Shown here: piece by piece, positions 1 through 10,817 of the stretch
Position numbering within the stretch: the stretch's first letter is position 1
How the letters are laid out: the number at the start of each line of letters is the position of its first letter
NCBI GenBank assembly: GCA_963675135.1
Contig: OY776125.1
Location: 65,733,441 to 65,797,440, forward strand
Source: Galeopsis tetrahit
Taxonomy: Eukaryota; Streptophyta; Magnoliopsida; Lamiales; Lamiaceae
Reading direction: 5' to 3'
DNA length: 64,000 nt
The notes under the pieces: model-generated
Database searches by the model: none
What the model was told of the DNA's origin: nothing
The model's input: only the letters and a program-made list of their open reading frames with translations
Program-made: the position numbers and the translations under genes

Positions 1-2527
1 TGCATGGGCACACCAACTGTCTTACAGGTTTTAATACCAAATTTATCTAGCAAATTCTTAGTGTATTTTGCTTGATTTATAAAGATACCTTCTGAAGTTT
101 GTTTTACTTGAAGACCAAGAAAATATGTCATTTCTCCCATCATAGACATTTCAAATTTACTTTGCATGAGTGTAGAAAAGCTTTCACTCAAGGTTTTGTT
201 GGGTGATCCAAAAATAATATCATCCACATAAATTTGAACAAGTAATATATCATTACCTTCTTGTCTTCTAAACAAAGTTCTATCAACCTTGCCTTTAGTA
301 AAACCATTTTCAAGTAAGAATAGAGAAAGAGTATCATACCAGGCTCTTGGGGCTTGTTTCAATCCATAGAGTGCTTTCTTTAACCTGTATACTTGGTGAC
401 TATTCACTTCAAAACCAGGTGGTTGTTCCACATAAACTTCTTCAGCAAGTATACCATTCAAAAATGCACTTTTCACATCCATTTGATACACAGTAAATTT
501 CATATGTGCAGCATAAGCAAGGAACAATCTTATAGCTTCTAGTCTAGCTACAGGGGCAAAAGTTTCATCATAATCAATACCCTCAGCTTGAGAGTAGCCC
601 TGAGCAACTAATCTAGCTTTGTTTCTTACTACAAGATCATTTTCATCCCTTTTGTTCTTGAAAATCCACTTAGTGCCTACAACATTATGATTACTAGGTC
701 TATCAACAAGTTCCCAAACTTCATTTCTAGTGAACTGATTAAGTTCTTCTTGCATGGCTATAATCCAGTTACTATCACTTAAAGCTTCAATCACAGTTTT
801 AGGCTCAATAGATGATAGAAAACAACACCAGAAAAATAGAGACTTACTAGGTTCTTCCTGAGAATCAAACAATTGTTTTCTAGTTTTGACACCTTTACTA
901 GAATCACCTAGAATCAGATCAGTAGAATGAGCAGACTTCCATGTCCTTCTATTCTTAACAGAAATGCTATCATCATTTACATCATACAAATCATCATGCA
1001 GATCAGTATCATTTATATCAGCAGATTTGTTCATAGGGGAGCAGTCATTCAATTCTGGTATATCAGAAGTTTTAGATGACTCACCTTTGTCTTTTACCTT
1101 TTCTTTATCAGAATCTTGATCTAGAACTTTTAGGAAAGGATTATATGCTTGTACAGATTCATATATTCCTGTATCATCATCTTCAATATTGATTTGGAGC
1201 TGTAATTTGTCAATTTTCTTACTGAGCTGATGATCAGCAGAGTCCTGCACATTCTCATCAAAGACAACATGGGGTGTTTCTTCCACACATAAGGTAGAGT
1301 AATTAAACACTCTAAATGCTTTGCTTACAGAAGAGTATCCTAAGAATATTCCTTCATCAGCTTTTTCATCAAAAGCATTTAATTTACTTTTGTCATTGTT
1401 ATGTATGAAACACTTACATCCAAAGATATGAAAATAAGAAACTCTTGGTTTTCTGCCTTTCCATACCTCATAAGGTGTTTTACCATGCACCTTATTAAGA
1501 GCACTTCGATTTTGGGAGTGGCAAGCTGTGTTAATAGCTTCTGCCCAAAATTTCTGAGGTGTGTTGAATTCTGCAATCATGGCTCTGCAAGCTTCTTTTA
1601 GTGTTCTGTTTCTCCTTTCTGCAACACCATTTTGTTGAGGGGTTCTGGCTGCACTTGTCAAATGCTGTATGCCAGACTTAGAACAGTAGTCAGAGATGTA
1701 ACAATTAATAAATTCAGCCCCCTTGTCACTCCTAATCTTGACAATGGGATGACCTTTTTCAACCTGCAACCTCTTCAATAGATCTGGAAGTAGTGTTTGT
1801 GTATCACTCTTTTTGTGTAGAAAAACTACCCATGTAAACTTAGAGTAATCATCTACAACAACTAGAGTATACCTTCTTCCATTCAATGTAGGAGGGTTGA
1901 TAGGACCATGAAGATCCATATGCAAGAGTTCTAAAACTCTGCTTGTTGAAAGAGTTGGAACGGACTTAAATGAAACCTTTACATGTTTACCTTTTTGACA
2001 GGAATCACATACTTGTGATTTGGAATAGATTTCATTAGGAATGCCTTCAACAAGATGTTCTCTAGCAATCTTGTTGATTATCTTAAAGTTCAGGTGGCAG
2101 AGGCGCTTATGCCAGAGCCAACTGTTTTCTTTAGGACTCTTAGTAATAAGACAGGCATTCTTAGGACAACTATTCCAATTCACAATGTATACACTTCCTT
2201 GTCTTGTGCCAACAAGTAGAACATTGTGAGTCCTTTTGTCTATTATTTCACATCTTCTGGTCTTGAACTGAACTTTGTATCCCCTGTCACAGAATTGAGA
2301 TACAGATAACAAATTATATTTCAAACCTTCAACATAGGAGACATCTTGGATTTCAACATCTCCATTCTTGATGAATCCAAATCCTTTTGTGATTGCTACT
2401 GAGCTATCACCAAAGATGACTTTTGGTCCTTCCTTCTCATGATAGTTAGTAAGTAAGGCCTTGGTACCAGTCATGTGGTGTGAACACCCACTGTCTATGT
2501 ACCAGGTCTCACCAACTGAACCACCCT
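1..2527 (-). CDS. Copia A pol: protease-integrase-reverse transcriptase (partial)
   Basis: This is the polyprotein portion that processes, integrates and reverse-transcribes the element. Reading from 2527 downward I see the aspartic protease motif in WYIDSGCSHHMTG, the GAG-pre-integrase segment with WLWHKRLCHLNF, and integrase with the catalytic acidic residues in LHMDLHGP, RSDKGAEF and NGVAERRNRTLKE. Reverse transcriptase follows with ARLVAQGYSQAEGIDYDETF, LYGLKQAPRAWYD and the catalytic YVDD. The frame runs open off the window edge, and I saw no stop in the stretches I translated. It is in a different frame from gag and the linker, so a frameshift lies near 2527-2540. RNase H is not in the window. 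Confidence 0.93.
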
Positions 2528-3268
2528 TCTTTTATAAGTCCAGTCGATCCTGCAAGGTAGTGATCTTAATAATTTAGGTACCCTAGTTTATTGGGGTCCT
2601 TGGGGGTTAGTAGTGAGAGGTACCCAAATGAACATTGAGGATTTGAATAAATGGGACCTCTTCAGTTTCCTTCCAAATTTATCACAGAACAGTACTTTGT
2701 TAACCAATTCAGAATTATCAGCAGACTTAGGATCTATTTTTCTGAGATAGCATTTCCTTGGTTCTATCCCTTTTTTAGTAAGATCAGTATGTCTGTAATA
2801 GTTTGAATATGGTCTAAAAGCATGTGGACCATACGGCTTATAGATGCGTTTTGGTCTTTCCTCACCAATGATATTATAAGATAAAGGTGGAGGATAAAGA
2901 ACAGGTTTGTTATGATAATGAGGCACAAATCTCCTAGGTTTAGTTGAATACAGCTGAGACTGCCTTATAAAAGGAGGTCTAGGCTGTTCCCAACTTGCCT
3001 GTGCTTGTCTTGACCTACTGTTCTGAGTTTGTCTCTTCTGATACCAGGACTGGTCTGATCTGGTCAGAGGAGTATAACTCTTCTGGTATGGTCTTGACTG
3101 TACTGGTCTTAATACATTCTTCATTTTACCAATCTTGGTAGTAGGAGGGATGTATTTAGACTGTACTTTGAGTTTTGGATCATCATCATAAGTCATAGGT
3201 TCTTTTCCTTTATCTATTTGCAAAGAACTTGAACTAGCTTCATTAGTGTTCTTAAATTCTAAAGTAGA
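2528..3268 (-). pseudogene. Copia A gag-protease linker, interrupted
   Basis: This stretch continues in the gag frame after the gag stop and carries the basic, proline- and tyrosine-rich linker that SIRE-type polyproteins have between the zinc knuckle and protease. It ends in a typical phrase, VPLTTNPQGPQ, followed by a TAA at about 2588. The protease then resumes in another frame. So two lesions, a TAA at 2588 and a frameshift shortly after, separate it from pol. It has no enzymatic motif. Confidence 0.75.
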
Positions 3269-5143
3269 TTAACTAGGCAGATCAGTACCTATTCCACTTT
3301 TATCATTTGGATCTCTATATCTGTCTGAGATAGTTTGATTAATCTTAGTAGAGTTAATCATCCCAGATAGCTTTCGATCTAGGCTCACTACTTCAGATTC
3401 TAAGAATCTATTGCGCTCTTCAAGTTTTTCACATTTAATCTTTAAATCATTGAATTCATTAGTCTCTTTAGCTTGAGTTTTAAGCATTCCCTGATATAGT
3501 TTGTCAATGGATGCATACTTTTCTTGGAGTTTGGACAACTCTTCTGATAGCCTTGCATTTATGACAGCTATATTAGGATCTACTTTTGACTGAGCTTCTT
3601 TCAGATTAATGATTTCTTGCTTTAAAGATATATTCTCATCACTAATTTCAATGAATGTTTTGTTAGCTTGTAGAAGGTCTTCTTCAGTCACTCCTTGGGA
3701 ATGATGAAGACTACTTCCTACACTGCTAACAGCAGCATCACTTTCATCAGTGTCAGAATTGTTACAAGATTGAAAAGAGTTAGCAGATGATACCTCATCA
3801 TTTATTTTGGCCATCATTACCAGTCCATCATCTGCTATGAAGGCTTCATCTTCATTGCTAGAGGGGTATTCTGATGAAGACGATGGCAACTCTTCTGATT
3901 CCGAATCAGAATCATTGTAAGCCATCATTGCCTTCTTACCCTTGGCATATTTTCGATCTCTTCTGGCTTTCCTTTCTTCTCGATCTTCAGAACTCAGATC
4001 AGGACATTCATAAGCATAATGACCTGGCTTATCACAATTATAGCAAACAGGATTGTTAGAAGTTCTTTTAGGAGGAGAATGTTTTCGGTTCCTGTCATGC
4101 TTGTCAATTGAGTTCCTGTCTTTCTTATCAGAATACTTTCTATCTCTCTTTTCAGATGAGTTCCTATCTCTTCTGTTCTCATTAGAGATCTCATCCCTTC
4201 TTTCAGAAGAGTTTTGATCCCTTCTGTTCACAGAAGAGTCCCTGTTACTAGAACCCTTAGTTTCCTTATAGAATCTCTTGTATCTACCATACCTCTTATT
4301 GAGTTTATCAAATCTTTTGATCATAAGGCTCATCTGATCTTTCAGACTAAGATCAGAACTATCTAGTTCATCTTTTATGCTTGAGGCCTTAGACTTAGAT
4401 GATCTAGACCCCTTAGAGGTAGAGACTTTAAAAGCTATGTCCTTAGAGGTATCCTTATCCTTATGAATCACATTAATAGGATCTTCTTCATCTAACTCAA
4501 ACTCATGTGCCTTAAGTGTTTGGAACATAGTTTCTGCTGGCCAAGAATCAATGTCTTGTGTGGTTTTAATGATCATCTTGACCATTTTCCACCTTTCATC
4601 CAAAGCTTTCAAGATTCTCAAGTTAACTTCTCTGTCAGTATAAGTCTTGCCTAGCACATCAAGATCATTCATGATTTTGGTAAATCGAGTATCCAATTCA
4701 TCAATTGATTCTCCTGGCTTCATCTTAAATGATTCAAACTTTTGGACAGCTGTGGATAATTTGTTTTCTTTGATCAGTGTAGTACCTTCACAAAGAATAG
4801 CCAATTTGTCCCACATTTGCTTTACAGTCTTACATTTTAACACTTTACCAAGATACTCATTTGGCAAGGTGTGTAAAATATAATTCTTAGCAAGACTATC
4901 CAAATTGTTTTGTCTCATTTCTTCAGAAGTCAGTTCTGACCTTGGTTTAGGGACCAGTGCTCCAACTGGTTGAGAAGGATCCAGAACAACAGTGTTTTCC
5001 ACCATGGTGACAATTAGTCCTTCAGTCACCACAGACACCATCAGATCATGGGTTGAGCTAAAGATGGCCTCCATCCTGAGCTTCCAGTAGTCATAATCTG
5101 CAATCTTGAACTTAGGCAGTTTGTTCACATTAGTGTCATCCAT
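3269..5143 (-). CDS. Copia A gag (nucleocapsid polyprotein)
   Basis: This is a 624-residue gag that would form the cytoplasmic virus-like particle and bind element RNA. It starts at a true ATG shortly inside the primer-binding site. The N-terminal 200 residues match the retrotransposon gag/UBN2 type, with WKLRMEAIF near the start and LDTRFTKIMNDL in the middle. A lysine- and arginine-rich repeat region follows (several ..RRDRNSS.. units, about residues 290-350). The CCHC zinc knuckle CYNCDKPGHYAYEC is near residue 370, then acidic and coiled-coil tails. It ends in TAA. The linker continues in the same frame just beyond, so the stop is either a lesion or a read-through point. Confidence 0.93.
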   Translation of the reverse strand: MDDTNVNKLPKFKIADYDYWKLRMEAIFSSTHDLMVSVVTEGLIVTMVENTVVLDPSQPVGALVPKPRSELTSEEMRQNNLDSLAKNYILHTLPNEYLGKVLKCKTVKQMWDKLAILCEGTTLIKENKLSTAVQKFESFKMKPGESIDELDTRFTKIMNDLDVLGKTYTDREVNLRILKALDERWKMVKMIIKTTQDIDSWPAETMFQTLKAHEFELDEEDPINVIHKDKDTSKDIAFKVSTSKGSRSSKSKASSIKDELDSSDLSLKDQMSLMIKRFDKLNKRYGRYKRFYKETKGSSNRDSSVNRRDQNSSERRDEISNENRRDRNSSEKRDRKYSDKKDRNSIDKHDRNRKHSPPKRTSNNPVCYNCDKPGHYAYECPDLSSEDREERKARRDRKYAKGKKAMMAYNDSDSESEELPSSSSEYPSSNEDEAFIADDGLVMMAKINDEVSSANSFQSCNNSDTDESDAAVSSVGSSLHHSQGVTEEDLLQANKTFIEISDENISLKQEIINLKEAQSKVDPNIAVINARLSEELSKLQEKYASIDKLYQGMLKTQAKETNEFNDLKIKCEKLEERNRFLESEVVSLDRKLSGMINSTKINQTISDRYRDPNDKSGIGTDLPS

Positions 5144-5282
5144 GTTTGATTAGAGAAATAGGATCAGTAGTATAGCAGATAAATTTCAAGTATTCAGATA
5201 GTGTTAGATATCAAGAAAGAGTAGCAAGATCAGTAAGATTTCCTTCAAGATCTGCAAGGTTATCAAGAAACAGCAGTCCAAA

Positions 5283-5304
5283 GAACTATAGCTCTGATAC
5301 CACT
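5283..5304 (-). other. Primer-binding site of Copia A
   Basis: On the minus strand the LTR end is followed at once by AGTGGTATCAGAGC, complementary to the 3' end of initiator methionine tRNA, the usual Copia primer. It fixes the inner edge of the 5' LTR at 5305. Confidence 0.9.
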
Positions 5305-6876
5305 TGTTGGTCCCAAAGTTGAGTTAAGATTGATTAAGCTAGTAAAAGTCTAGAGGGGAGGGGTGAATAGACTTTTAAAATTCTTTCAAAATATCAGAAT
5401 ATGCAATGCGGAATTTAGTCTTCTTATGTACTGTACTGTGCTTACTTAGCTCAGATCAGTACTTTCAGAACAATATGGGCCTTACTAGTTTATACTCAAC
5501 TTTTACTTAGATCTTTATCTTTGTAAATCTTAATGTTCTTAGTTAAACAATTCAAACAAATATCAAACAGAAAAGTAAAAGAACACAAGATTTTATAGTG
5601 GTTCGACCAATAAGTCTACATCCACTCTCACAATCCCAGTTGTGATGTTTTATTAACTCTTCTTTGAGTTTCTTGTGGCTTAAAGTCCCAAGATTAAGAC
5701 TGTGATCTTATCGATTATACATCCAGGTATATCTTCGATCTACTAGTAATTTTCCAAGTAACTAGCACACTTGTTTTACAAAATACAAACTTAAACTTGA
5801 AAAGTAAAACTTCTCTGTGTTAGCCTTTGATTCTTCTCTTCAATTCTGTGGCTTCTCTTCTTTAATCTCCTTCAACTCTGTGAGTTCTTCTTGTGCTCTG
5901 TAGACTTAGATTGCTTGTAAATGCTTTTAAGATCAGTAAATGTTCAGTAGTCTTCAGCAATAGGAGATCACACAGTACTTATAGAACTTAGTATGACAGT
6001 TAGCAGTTTGTGAACTAACTCTCAACTAACTCTAAAACTGTTTTTGTAACTTCTTCTTGTAACCGACTTTGTAACTTCCTTTCAAGTCAGCATATCTTCA
6101 ATATATTTTCAGTTACGCCTTAAATAAGTTTTCCAAACTTATTCTTCAATTTTACCAAATCAGCACAGTAACTTACTGCTCTGATTTTTACTCTTCGGAT
6201 TTTTACTCTGCTGAGCCAGTCAGCACAGTAACTAAAAACTGTTCACAACTTCTCCAGATTTCTTCTAAGCTCTTCTTCAACTTTTCTTGAAGTCTTCTTA
6301 TTCTGAAGTAGTCCTCTGAGTCTTCATTAGTCTTCTGATCTTCTTCTAATCTAGTTCTAATCTATTGTTCTGAACTTTACAATGCTGATTACAATAGAAT
6401 ACAACTTTACAATTACAAAACCTATCCATACATCAACTGAACTATATACAGATGAGTACATCTAAGTCTTATACTATAAGCTGTCTATACAATACAAAAC
6501 ATCAGCTTAGTTCCTAACAGTTCATATATCAGATCAGTAAACAATAAGATCAGTAACTCATGTAAGATCAGTAACTCATGTAAGATCAGTAAGCATATAA
6601 GATCAGTAACTTAGATTCAAATATCTCATATAAGATCACTAAAATTATTCTCAGTTTCCATACTCAGATCAGTAATCTTATTCCATATGACTCAGTTAAG
6701 ATCAGTAAACTTATTTCAGTTAGCATTAAGATCAGTAATCTCAATTTAAGTTTTTCATCAAATGACTTAGTTAAGATGACTTAGAACCACATATATTACT
6801 AACTTAAAGTTGCTTTTGGCCATCAAAACATACTTTCATCATCTAGAACATTGTTTATAGGATTCATATCCCAACA
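5305..6876 (-). repeat. 5' LTR of Copia A (1572 bp)
   Basis: The LTR has perfect 6-bp inverted ends, TGTTGG at 5305 and CCAACA ending at 6876. The inner end abuts the primer-binding site. The outer end abuts the interrupted reverse transcriptase of element B. On the minus strand it starts TGTTGGGATATGAATCC, close to TGTTCGGATATGAATCC in element C. It contains the array of AGATCAGTAA motifs described separately. The bases next to the outer end (6877-6881, tgaac) would be one copy of the 5-bp target duplication; the other copy is outside the window. Confidence 0.92.
6531..6738 (-). promoter_or_regulatory. U3 array of eight AGATCAGTAA motifs
   Basis: Eight exact copies of AGATCAGTAA (TTACTGATCT on the transcribed strand) occur at about 6531, 6547, 6565, 6583, 6600, 6666, 6699 and 6729, plus a variant near 6634. 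They lie 140-350 bp inside the U3 end of the LTR, where Copia enhancers such as the repeated boxes of Tnt1 and Tto1 are known to sit. More copies occur near 5227 and 5931. A role as transcription-factor sites is inferred from position and repetition only. Confidence 0.5.
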
Positions 6877-7927
6877 TGAACCATTGTTTGGAAGCTTGTT
6901 TTAAACCATATAAACTTTTATTTAATTTGCAAACTCTTTTGTCATTAGGAGAACAATAACCTGGAGGTGGAGCCATGTATATTTCCTCAGTCAGATCACC
7001 ATGTAAAAAGGCATTATTAACATCTAATTGGTGTATGTGCCAATTCTTAGAAACAGCAACAGCTAATAAGATTCTTACAGTGGTGATTTTAGCAACAGGG
7101 GAAAAGGTATCAAAATAATCAATGCCCTCTTGTTGAGTATAACCCTTAGCAACCAACCTTGCTTTGTATCTTTCTATAGTACCAGCAGACTTATGTTTCA
7201 CCTTATAAATTCATCTACACCCTATACAATGTTTGCCTATTGGTAAATTGACAAGAGTCCAGGTTTTGTTTTTCTCTAAAGCATCTAACTCATTTTTCAT
7301 GGCAAAGATCCAATTTTGGTCTGTAACAACTTGCTTATATGTTTTGGGTTCATGAATTTGAGAAATAGAGGCTGTAAAGGATTTAAAGTCTGGAGACAAC
7401 TTATCACAGGACAAATAATCATGTATTGGGTATTGTATTCTAGAAAAAGACAGATTCAGTTTAGCATGATCAAGGGAAGCAGGGAGATCAGTTTCATAAA
7501 CCTATAAGTAGGCAGGTTGACTTTTAGTTCTACAAGGTCTAGAATGAGTGTTGGTATCAAAATTACTGACATTAGTGGTAGGATTAACAGCATCCTCAAG
7601 AACAGTATTAGGGGGAGAATTAATATCATTAGGGGTGTTGATGTCAGCATTAATGTTGTGATCATGTGGAAGATTATCAGTATGTGTAAGAATTTCTTAC
7701 TGCAAGTCAGAATGATCATAAAAATCATCATCATCATCAACATCAACATCATCAGTAGTGTTGGCTAGAGAATTATCTATGGGGTGATGAATTCTGGTTT
7801 TACTCAAATCAGCAAAAGGAAATTCAGTTTCAAAAAATTTTACATTTCTAGAGATGATGATTTTACCAGTTTTAATCTCTAAAAGGGTGTACCCCTTTGT
7901 ACCAAAGGGTGGCCAATAAACATACAT
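6877..7927 (-). pseudogene. Copia B integrase tail and N-terminal reverse transcriptase, broken
   Basis: The segment resumes after a frameshift near 7915 with GTKGYTLLEIKTGKIIISRN, an integrase C-terminal motif. An acidic Asp-rich spacer follows, then the start of reverse transcriptase (KNELDALEKNKTWTLVNLP). At about 7208 the conserved Trp of the C-K-W-V-Y-K-V-K motif has become a TGA stop. After it come RYKARLVAKGYTQQEGIDY, the QLDVNNAFLHGDL motif and LYGLKQASKQWF. There the LTR of element A begins: the next residues read from A's LTR. The catalytic YVDD is missing because it lies beyond the insertion. Confidence 0.9.
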
Positions 7928-9440
7928 TGTGTAGCCCTAGGATCAAATTTGTGTCTCTTGGAGACTAAAGTATTAGCAAAACAGAGGCATCCAAAGGTTT
8001 TAAAGATAGAATAATCAGGTTTTCTTCCATAAAGTAATTCAAAGGGAGATTTATTTTTGAGAATGTAAGAAGGAGTCCTATTTATTATGTAAGCAGCAGT
8101 TTTGATACATTCACTCCAAAACTTTAAAGGAATAGAGGATTGAAACATTAAGGCTCTAGCAACCTGAAGGAGATGTTGATGTTTTCTTTCAACAATCCCA
8201 TTTTGTTGGGGTGTTTCAACACAAGAGGTTTGGTGAATGATTCCTAATTTGTGATAAAAGTCAGAAAGTATAAACTCTGTGCCATTGTCACTTCTTAGAA
8301 TTTTTATATGAGCATTGAATTGATTAAGGACCATGTTGTAGAAATTTTCCAAAGAATATTTAACATCACTTTTGGCCTTTAAAAGATAAATCCATGTACA
8401 TCTACTAAAATCATCAAAAATGGTGAGGAAATATCTATGTCCAGTTATAGAGCATATAGAGAAAGGACCCCATACATCACAATGTATCAACTGAAAAGAA
8501 TGAGAAGAAACAGAAGTGCTTAAAGGAAAGGGTTTTCTCTTTTGTTTAGCTAAGGGACAGATCATACAATTGTTATGCATAGCAGTGACTTTTACATTCA
8601 AATCAGGAATTTGTAGCATGCATTTTCCAGAGATATGTCCTAACCTCTTATGCCACAATTCAAACTTACAAGAATCAGTAATTGCAGAATTAGAAAGCCA
8701 GGTGGGCTTTAAAACAAGATGACTAGATGGATGTGCAGTTTTTAAAAGATAAAGTCCCCTAACTTGCTCAGCAATACCAATCACCATCTTGGTTGTGATA
8801 TCCTGTAAAACACAGTGTGAGGCCAAGAAATTTACAGTACAATTAGAGTATCTAGTTAGATGACTTATAGATAAAAGATTGAATGTAAAATCAGGCACAT
8901 ATAGGACATTATACAAAGTTAAATGCTCATTTATAGTAATGTTCCCCATGTGTGTGGCTATAGAAATGGCATTATTAGGTAGGGATATTTTGATGTTAGC
9001 CACAGAGGGAGGGGTGGAAAACATAGAAAAATCACAGACCATGTGGTCAGTAGCTCCAGTGTCCAAAATCCATGTAGACATATTATCAATGTTTGAGGAG
9101 TTGCTAGAGAACATACCTGAATTACTGCTACATGGAGGATCCTCATTGTGGATAGTAGAAGCACCTGCTACAGTATGTACAGGGTCCTTGCCTTCACTGG
9201 GGATCTGTATCTTAGAAGAGCCCACAAATTTGTCAAAAATATCAGGTTGTATAAGAGGATTGGAGGAAGGGGGATTATCCTGTCTAGGAAGGGGCCTAAA
9301 GGCAATATTGGCAGATTTACTAGGATCTTTGTTTGAAAGGCCTCTAGGACCCTTCCAACCTGGTGGGAATCCAATGATATGAAAGCATCTCTCAATAGTG
9401 TGACCTAAACCATCACAGTGACTACACTTAATAGGCTTCT
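7879..9440 (-). pseudogene. Copia B zinc knuckle, protease and integrase
   Basis: One frame carries a CCHC knuckle, CSHCDGLGHTIERC, at about 9430-9385, then protease with WILDTGATDHM, then the integrase core with acidic residues in CDVWGPF, LRSDNGTEF and PQQNGIVERKHQH, and the YGRKPDYSIFKTFGC segment. The frame breaks at about 7915 inside ...CMFIGHP. It is out of frame with gag because of an indel near 9460. Confidence 0.9.
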
Positions 9441-10205
9441 TTCTATCCTTATAAAATTGGAATCAAGAAGAATGGAATCATGAGTAGAGTTTAAAGCCCT
9501 CTGGGATTCTTCTTGGAGTAATAAACCATAGATTTTGGATAAAGGGGGAAAGGGGGATTGCAACAGAAATTGACTTCTAATGGTGCTATAAGAATCATGA
9601 AGACCTATTAAAAACTTCATAACAGCATCTTGTTGCTGTGTTTCAGACATTAATTTTGGTAACTCACATTTACAACCATCCATAACACCACAAGTACACT
9701 TAAGAACAGGTCTGAAACTAAGATATTCATCCCAAAGAGACTTGAATTGATTGTAATATGAAACTAAGGATTGAGAGCCCTGAGAAATAGCACTTAAAGA
9801 TTTTTCTAAGTGGTAAACCCTAGTGCCATCAGATTGAGCATATCGAATTTTCAATTCTTCCCAAACATCTTTGGTTACAGAAAAATATTCTAGGGTTCTT
9901 TTAATTTCAGGGATAATAGAATTCAATATCCACATTAGAACTAAGTCATTAGCTCTTACCCAGGCGGCATAGATGGCCGGATCATCGTCTTTAACAGGGA
10001 TGCGGAATGAACCATCGATTAAGCGGGCTTTATTCTTCACACTCAGGCCTCGTTTGATGGCATGGCTCCAGGAGATGAAATTGGTGCCATCGAGAGGCTC
10101 AAGAACAATCGCCACGGCTGGGTTGTCGTTTTGATGCAACGCCAGTGGGAAAAAGGGGTTTAAAGCCGGATTCAAAGAATCGGGATCAGTAACAGTGGGT
10201 GCCAT
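9405..10205 (-). CDS. Copia B gag
   Basis: The best start is the ATG at 10205 (MAPTVTDPDSL). The upstream extension to 10238 begins at a TTG and is unlikely to be used. It has the plant Copia gag domains: LDGTNFISWSHAIKRGL (DUF4219-like), WILNSIIPEI and VWEELKIRYAQSDGTRVYHL (UBN2), then a CTCGVMDGCKC segment. The frame leaves its true C-terminal path just before the zinc knuckle, which continues in another frame. Confidence 0.88.
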   Translation of the reverse strand: MAPTVTDPDSLNPALNPFFPLALHQNDNPAVAIVLEPLDGTNFISWSHAIKRGLSVKNKARLIDGSFRIPVKDDDPAIYAAWVRANDLVLMWILNSIIPEIKRTLEYFSVTKDVWEELKIRYAQSDGTRVYHLEKSLSAISQGSQSLVSYYNQFKSLWDEYLSFRPVLKCTCGVMDGCKCELPKLMSETQQQDAVMKFLIGLHDSYSTIRSQFLLQSPFPPLSKIYGLLLQEESQRALNSTHDSILLDSNFIRIERSLLSVVTVMV

Positions 10206-10355
10206 GGGTAAATGGAAATTGAAGAAAGAAGAGTTCAAGAACAGGGAAGAAGAAAGTGCGGAAGAAGCCCTAATTCATAGGGATGATCAGAGAAGACGGG
10301 GCGAAGCACTCAGGATCGAAAATTTGGCAATTCAATGAAGAAACTGATACCATAT

Positions 10356-10540
10356 TGCAAGGTATTGAATCATCTTCAATATGAGAAAGAAGAATACTCT
10401 TTTTGTTCAATCATCAAACAATTACAAACTGTTGAATTGAATGAAAATAAGAATCTCAATTGACTCTTATATCTATCAATCTAATAACTAACTAATAACC
10501 AACTAATAACCACCTAACTAACTCATTAGAGCTAATTGCA
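10356..10540 (-). repeat. 5' LTR of Copia B (185 bp)
   Basis: The repeat begins TGCAAGG and ends AATTGCA, giving inverted ends TGCAA/TTGCA. Just inside (10344-10355) the minus strand reads ATGGTATCAGTTTC, an initiator-methionine-tRNA type primer site. The flanking aatca at 10541-10545 would be one copy of the target duplication. Confidence 0.82.
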
Positions 10541-10623
10541 AATCAGGAGTGTATATAGATTTTTTATTGAGGGAGTGTATTTACTAACTCTTTATAGACG
10601 TAGTTTATGTCGTGGACATTTGG

Positions 10624-10747
10624 CCTCTTCTTCCGTCTATAACACTCTCCTCTTCAGTAGATTGCTCCTTGTCGAAATCCTGTCGCCTCTTCTTCCGTCT
10701 ATAACACTCTCCTCTTCAGTAAATTGCTCCTTGTCGAAATCCTATCG
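10624..10747 (+). repeat. 62-bp tandem duplication (first)
   Basis: Two adjacent 62-bp units (10624-10685 and 10686-10747) begin CCTCTTCTTCCGTCTATAAC and differ at about two positions. The surrounding 10541-10817 shows no coding frame I recognise. Confidence 0.9.
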
Positions 10748-10817
10748 TGGAGCAGTCACCACCATGTCGTTGTTGCTTTGATCGGGATCAATTTGCTCCA
10801 CACCATGGCGGATTCAT

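Larger units (their letters stand above)
1..6876 (-). mobile_element. Copia LTR retrotransposon A, SIRE/Maximus-like, 5' part
   Basis: Read on the minus strand the order is LTR (6876-5305), primer-binding site, gag, protease, integrase and reverse transcriptase, which is the Ty1/Copia order. RNase H, any third ORF and the 3' LTR lie beyond base 1. The long LTR and large gag with one zinc knuckle fit the SIRE lineage, and the LTR start resembles that of element C at 42734. The outer LTR edge joins directly to the reverse transcriptase of element B at 6876/6877, so A inserted into B. Coding damage is light: one stop after gag, one stop and one frameshift before protease. I infer a fairly recent insertion. 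The second LTR, needed to date it, is outside the window. Confidence 0.93.
6877..10540 (-). mobile_element. Copia LTR retrotransposon B, short-LTR (Ale/Retrofit-like), 5' part
   Basis: On the minus strand: a 185-bp LTR (10540-10356), a primer-binding site, gag, zinc knuckle, protease, integrase and the first half of reverse transcriptase. Element A then interrupts the frame right after LYGLKQASKQWF. The rest of reverse transcriptase, RNase H and the 3' LTR must lie on the far side of A, left of base 1. The very short LTR and gag type resemble the Ale/Retrofit lineage. At least two frameshifts and one nonsense change make it inactive. Confidence 0.9.

Noticed and set aside
8516..9382. Plus-strand frames opposite the Copia B integrase and protease
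   Set aside because: Antisense shadows of a well-supported minus-strand coding region.
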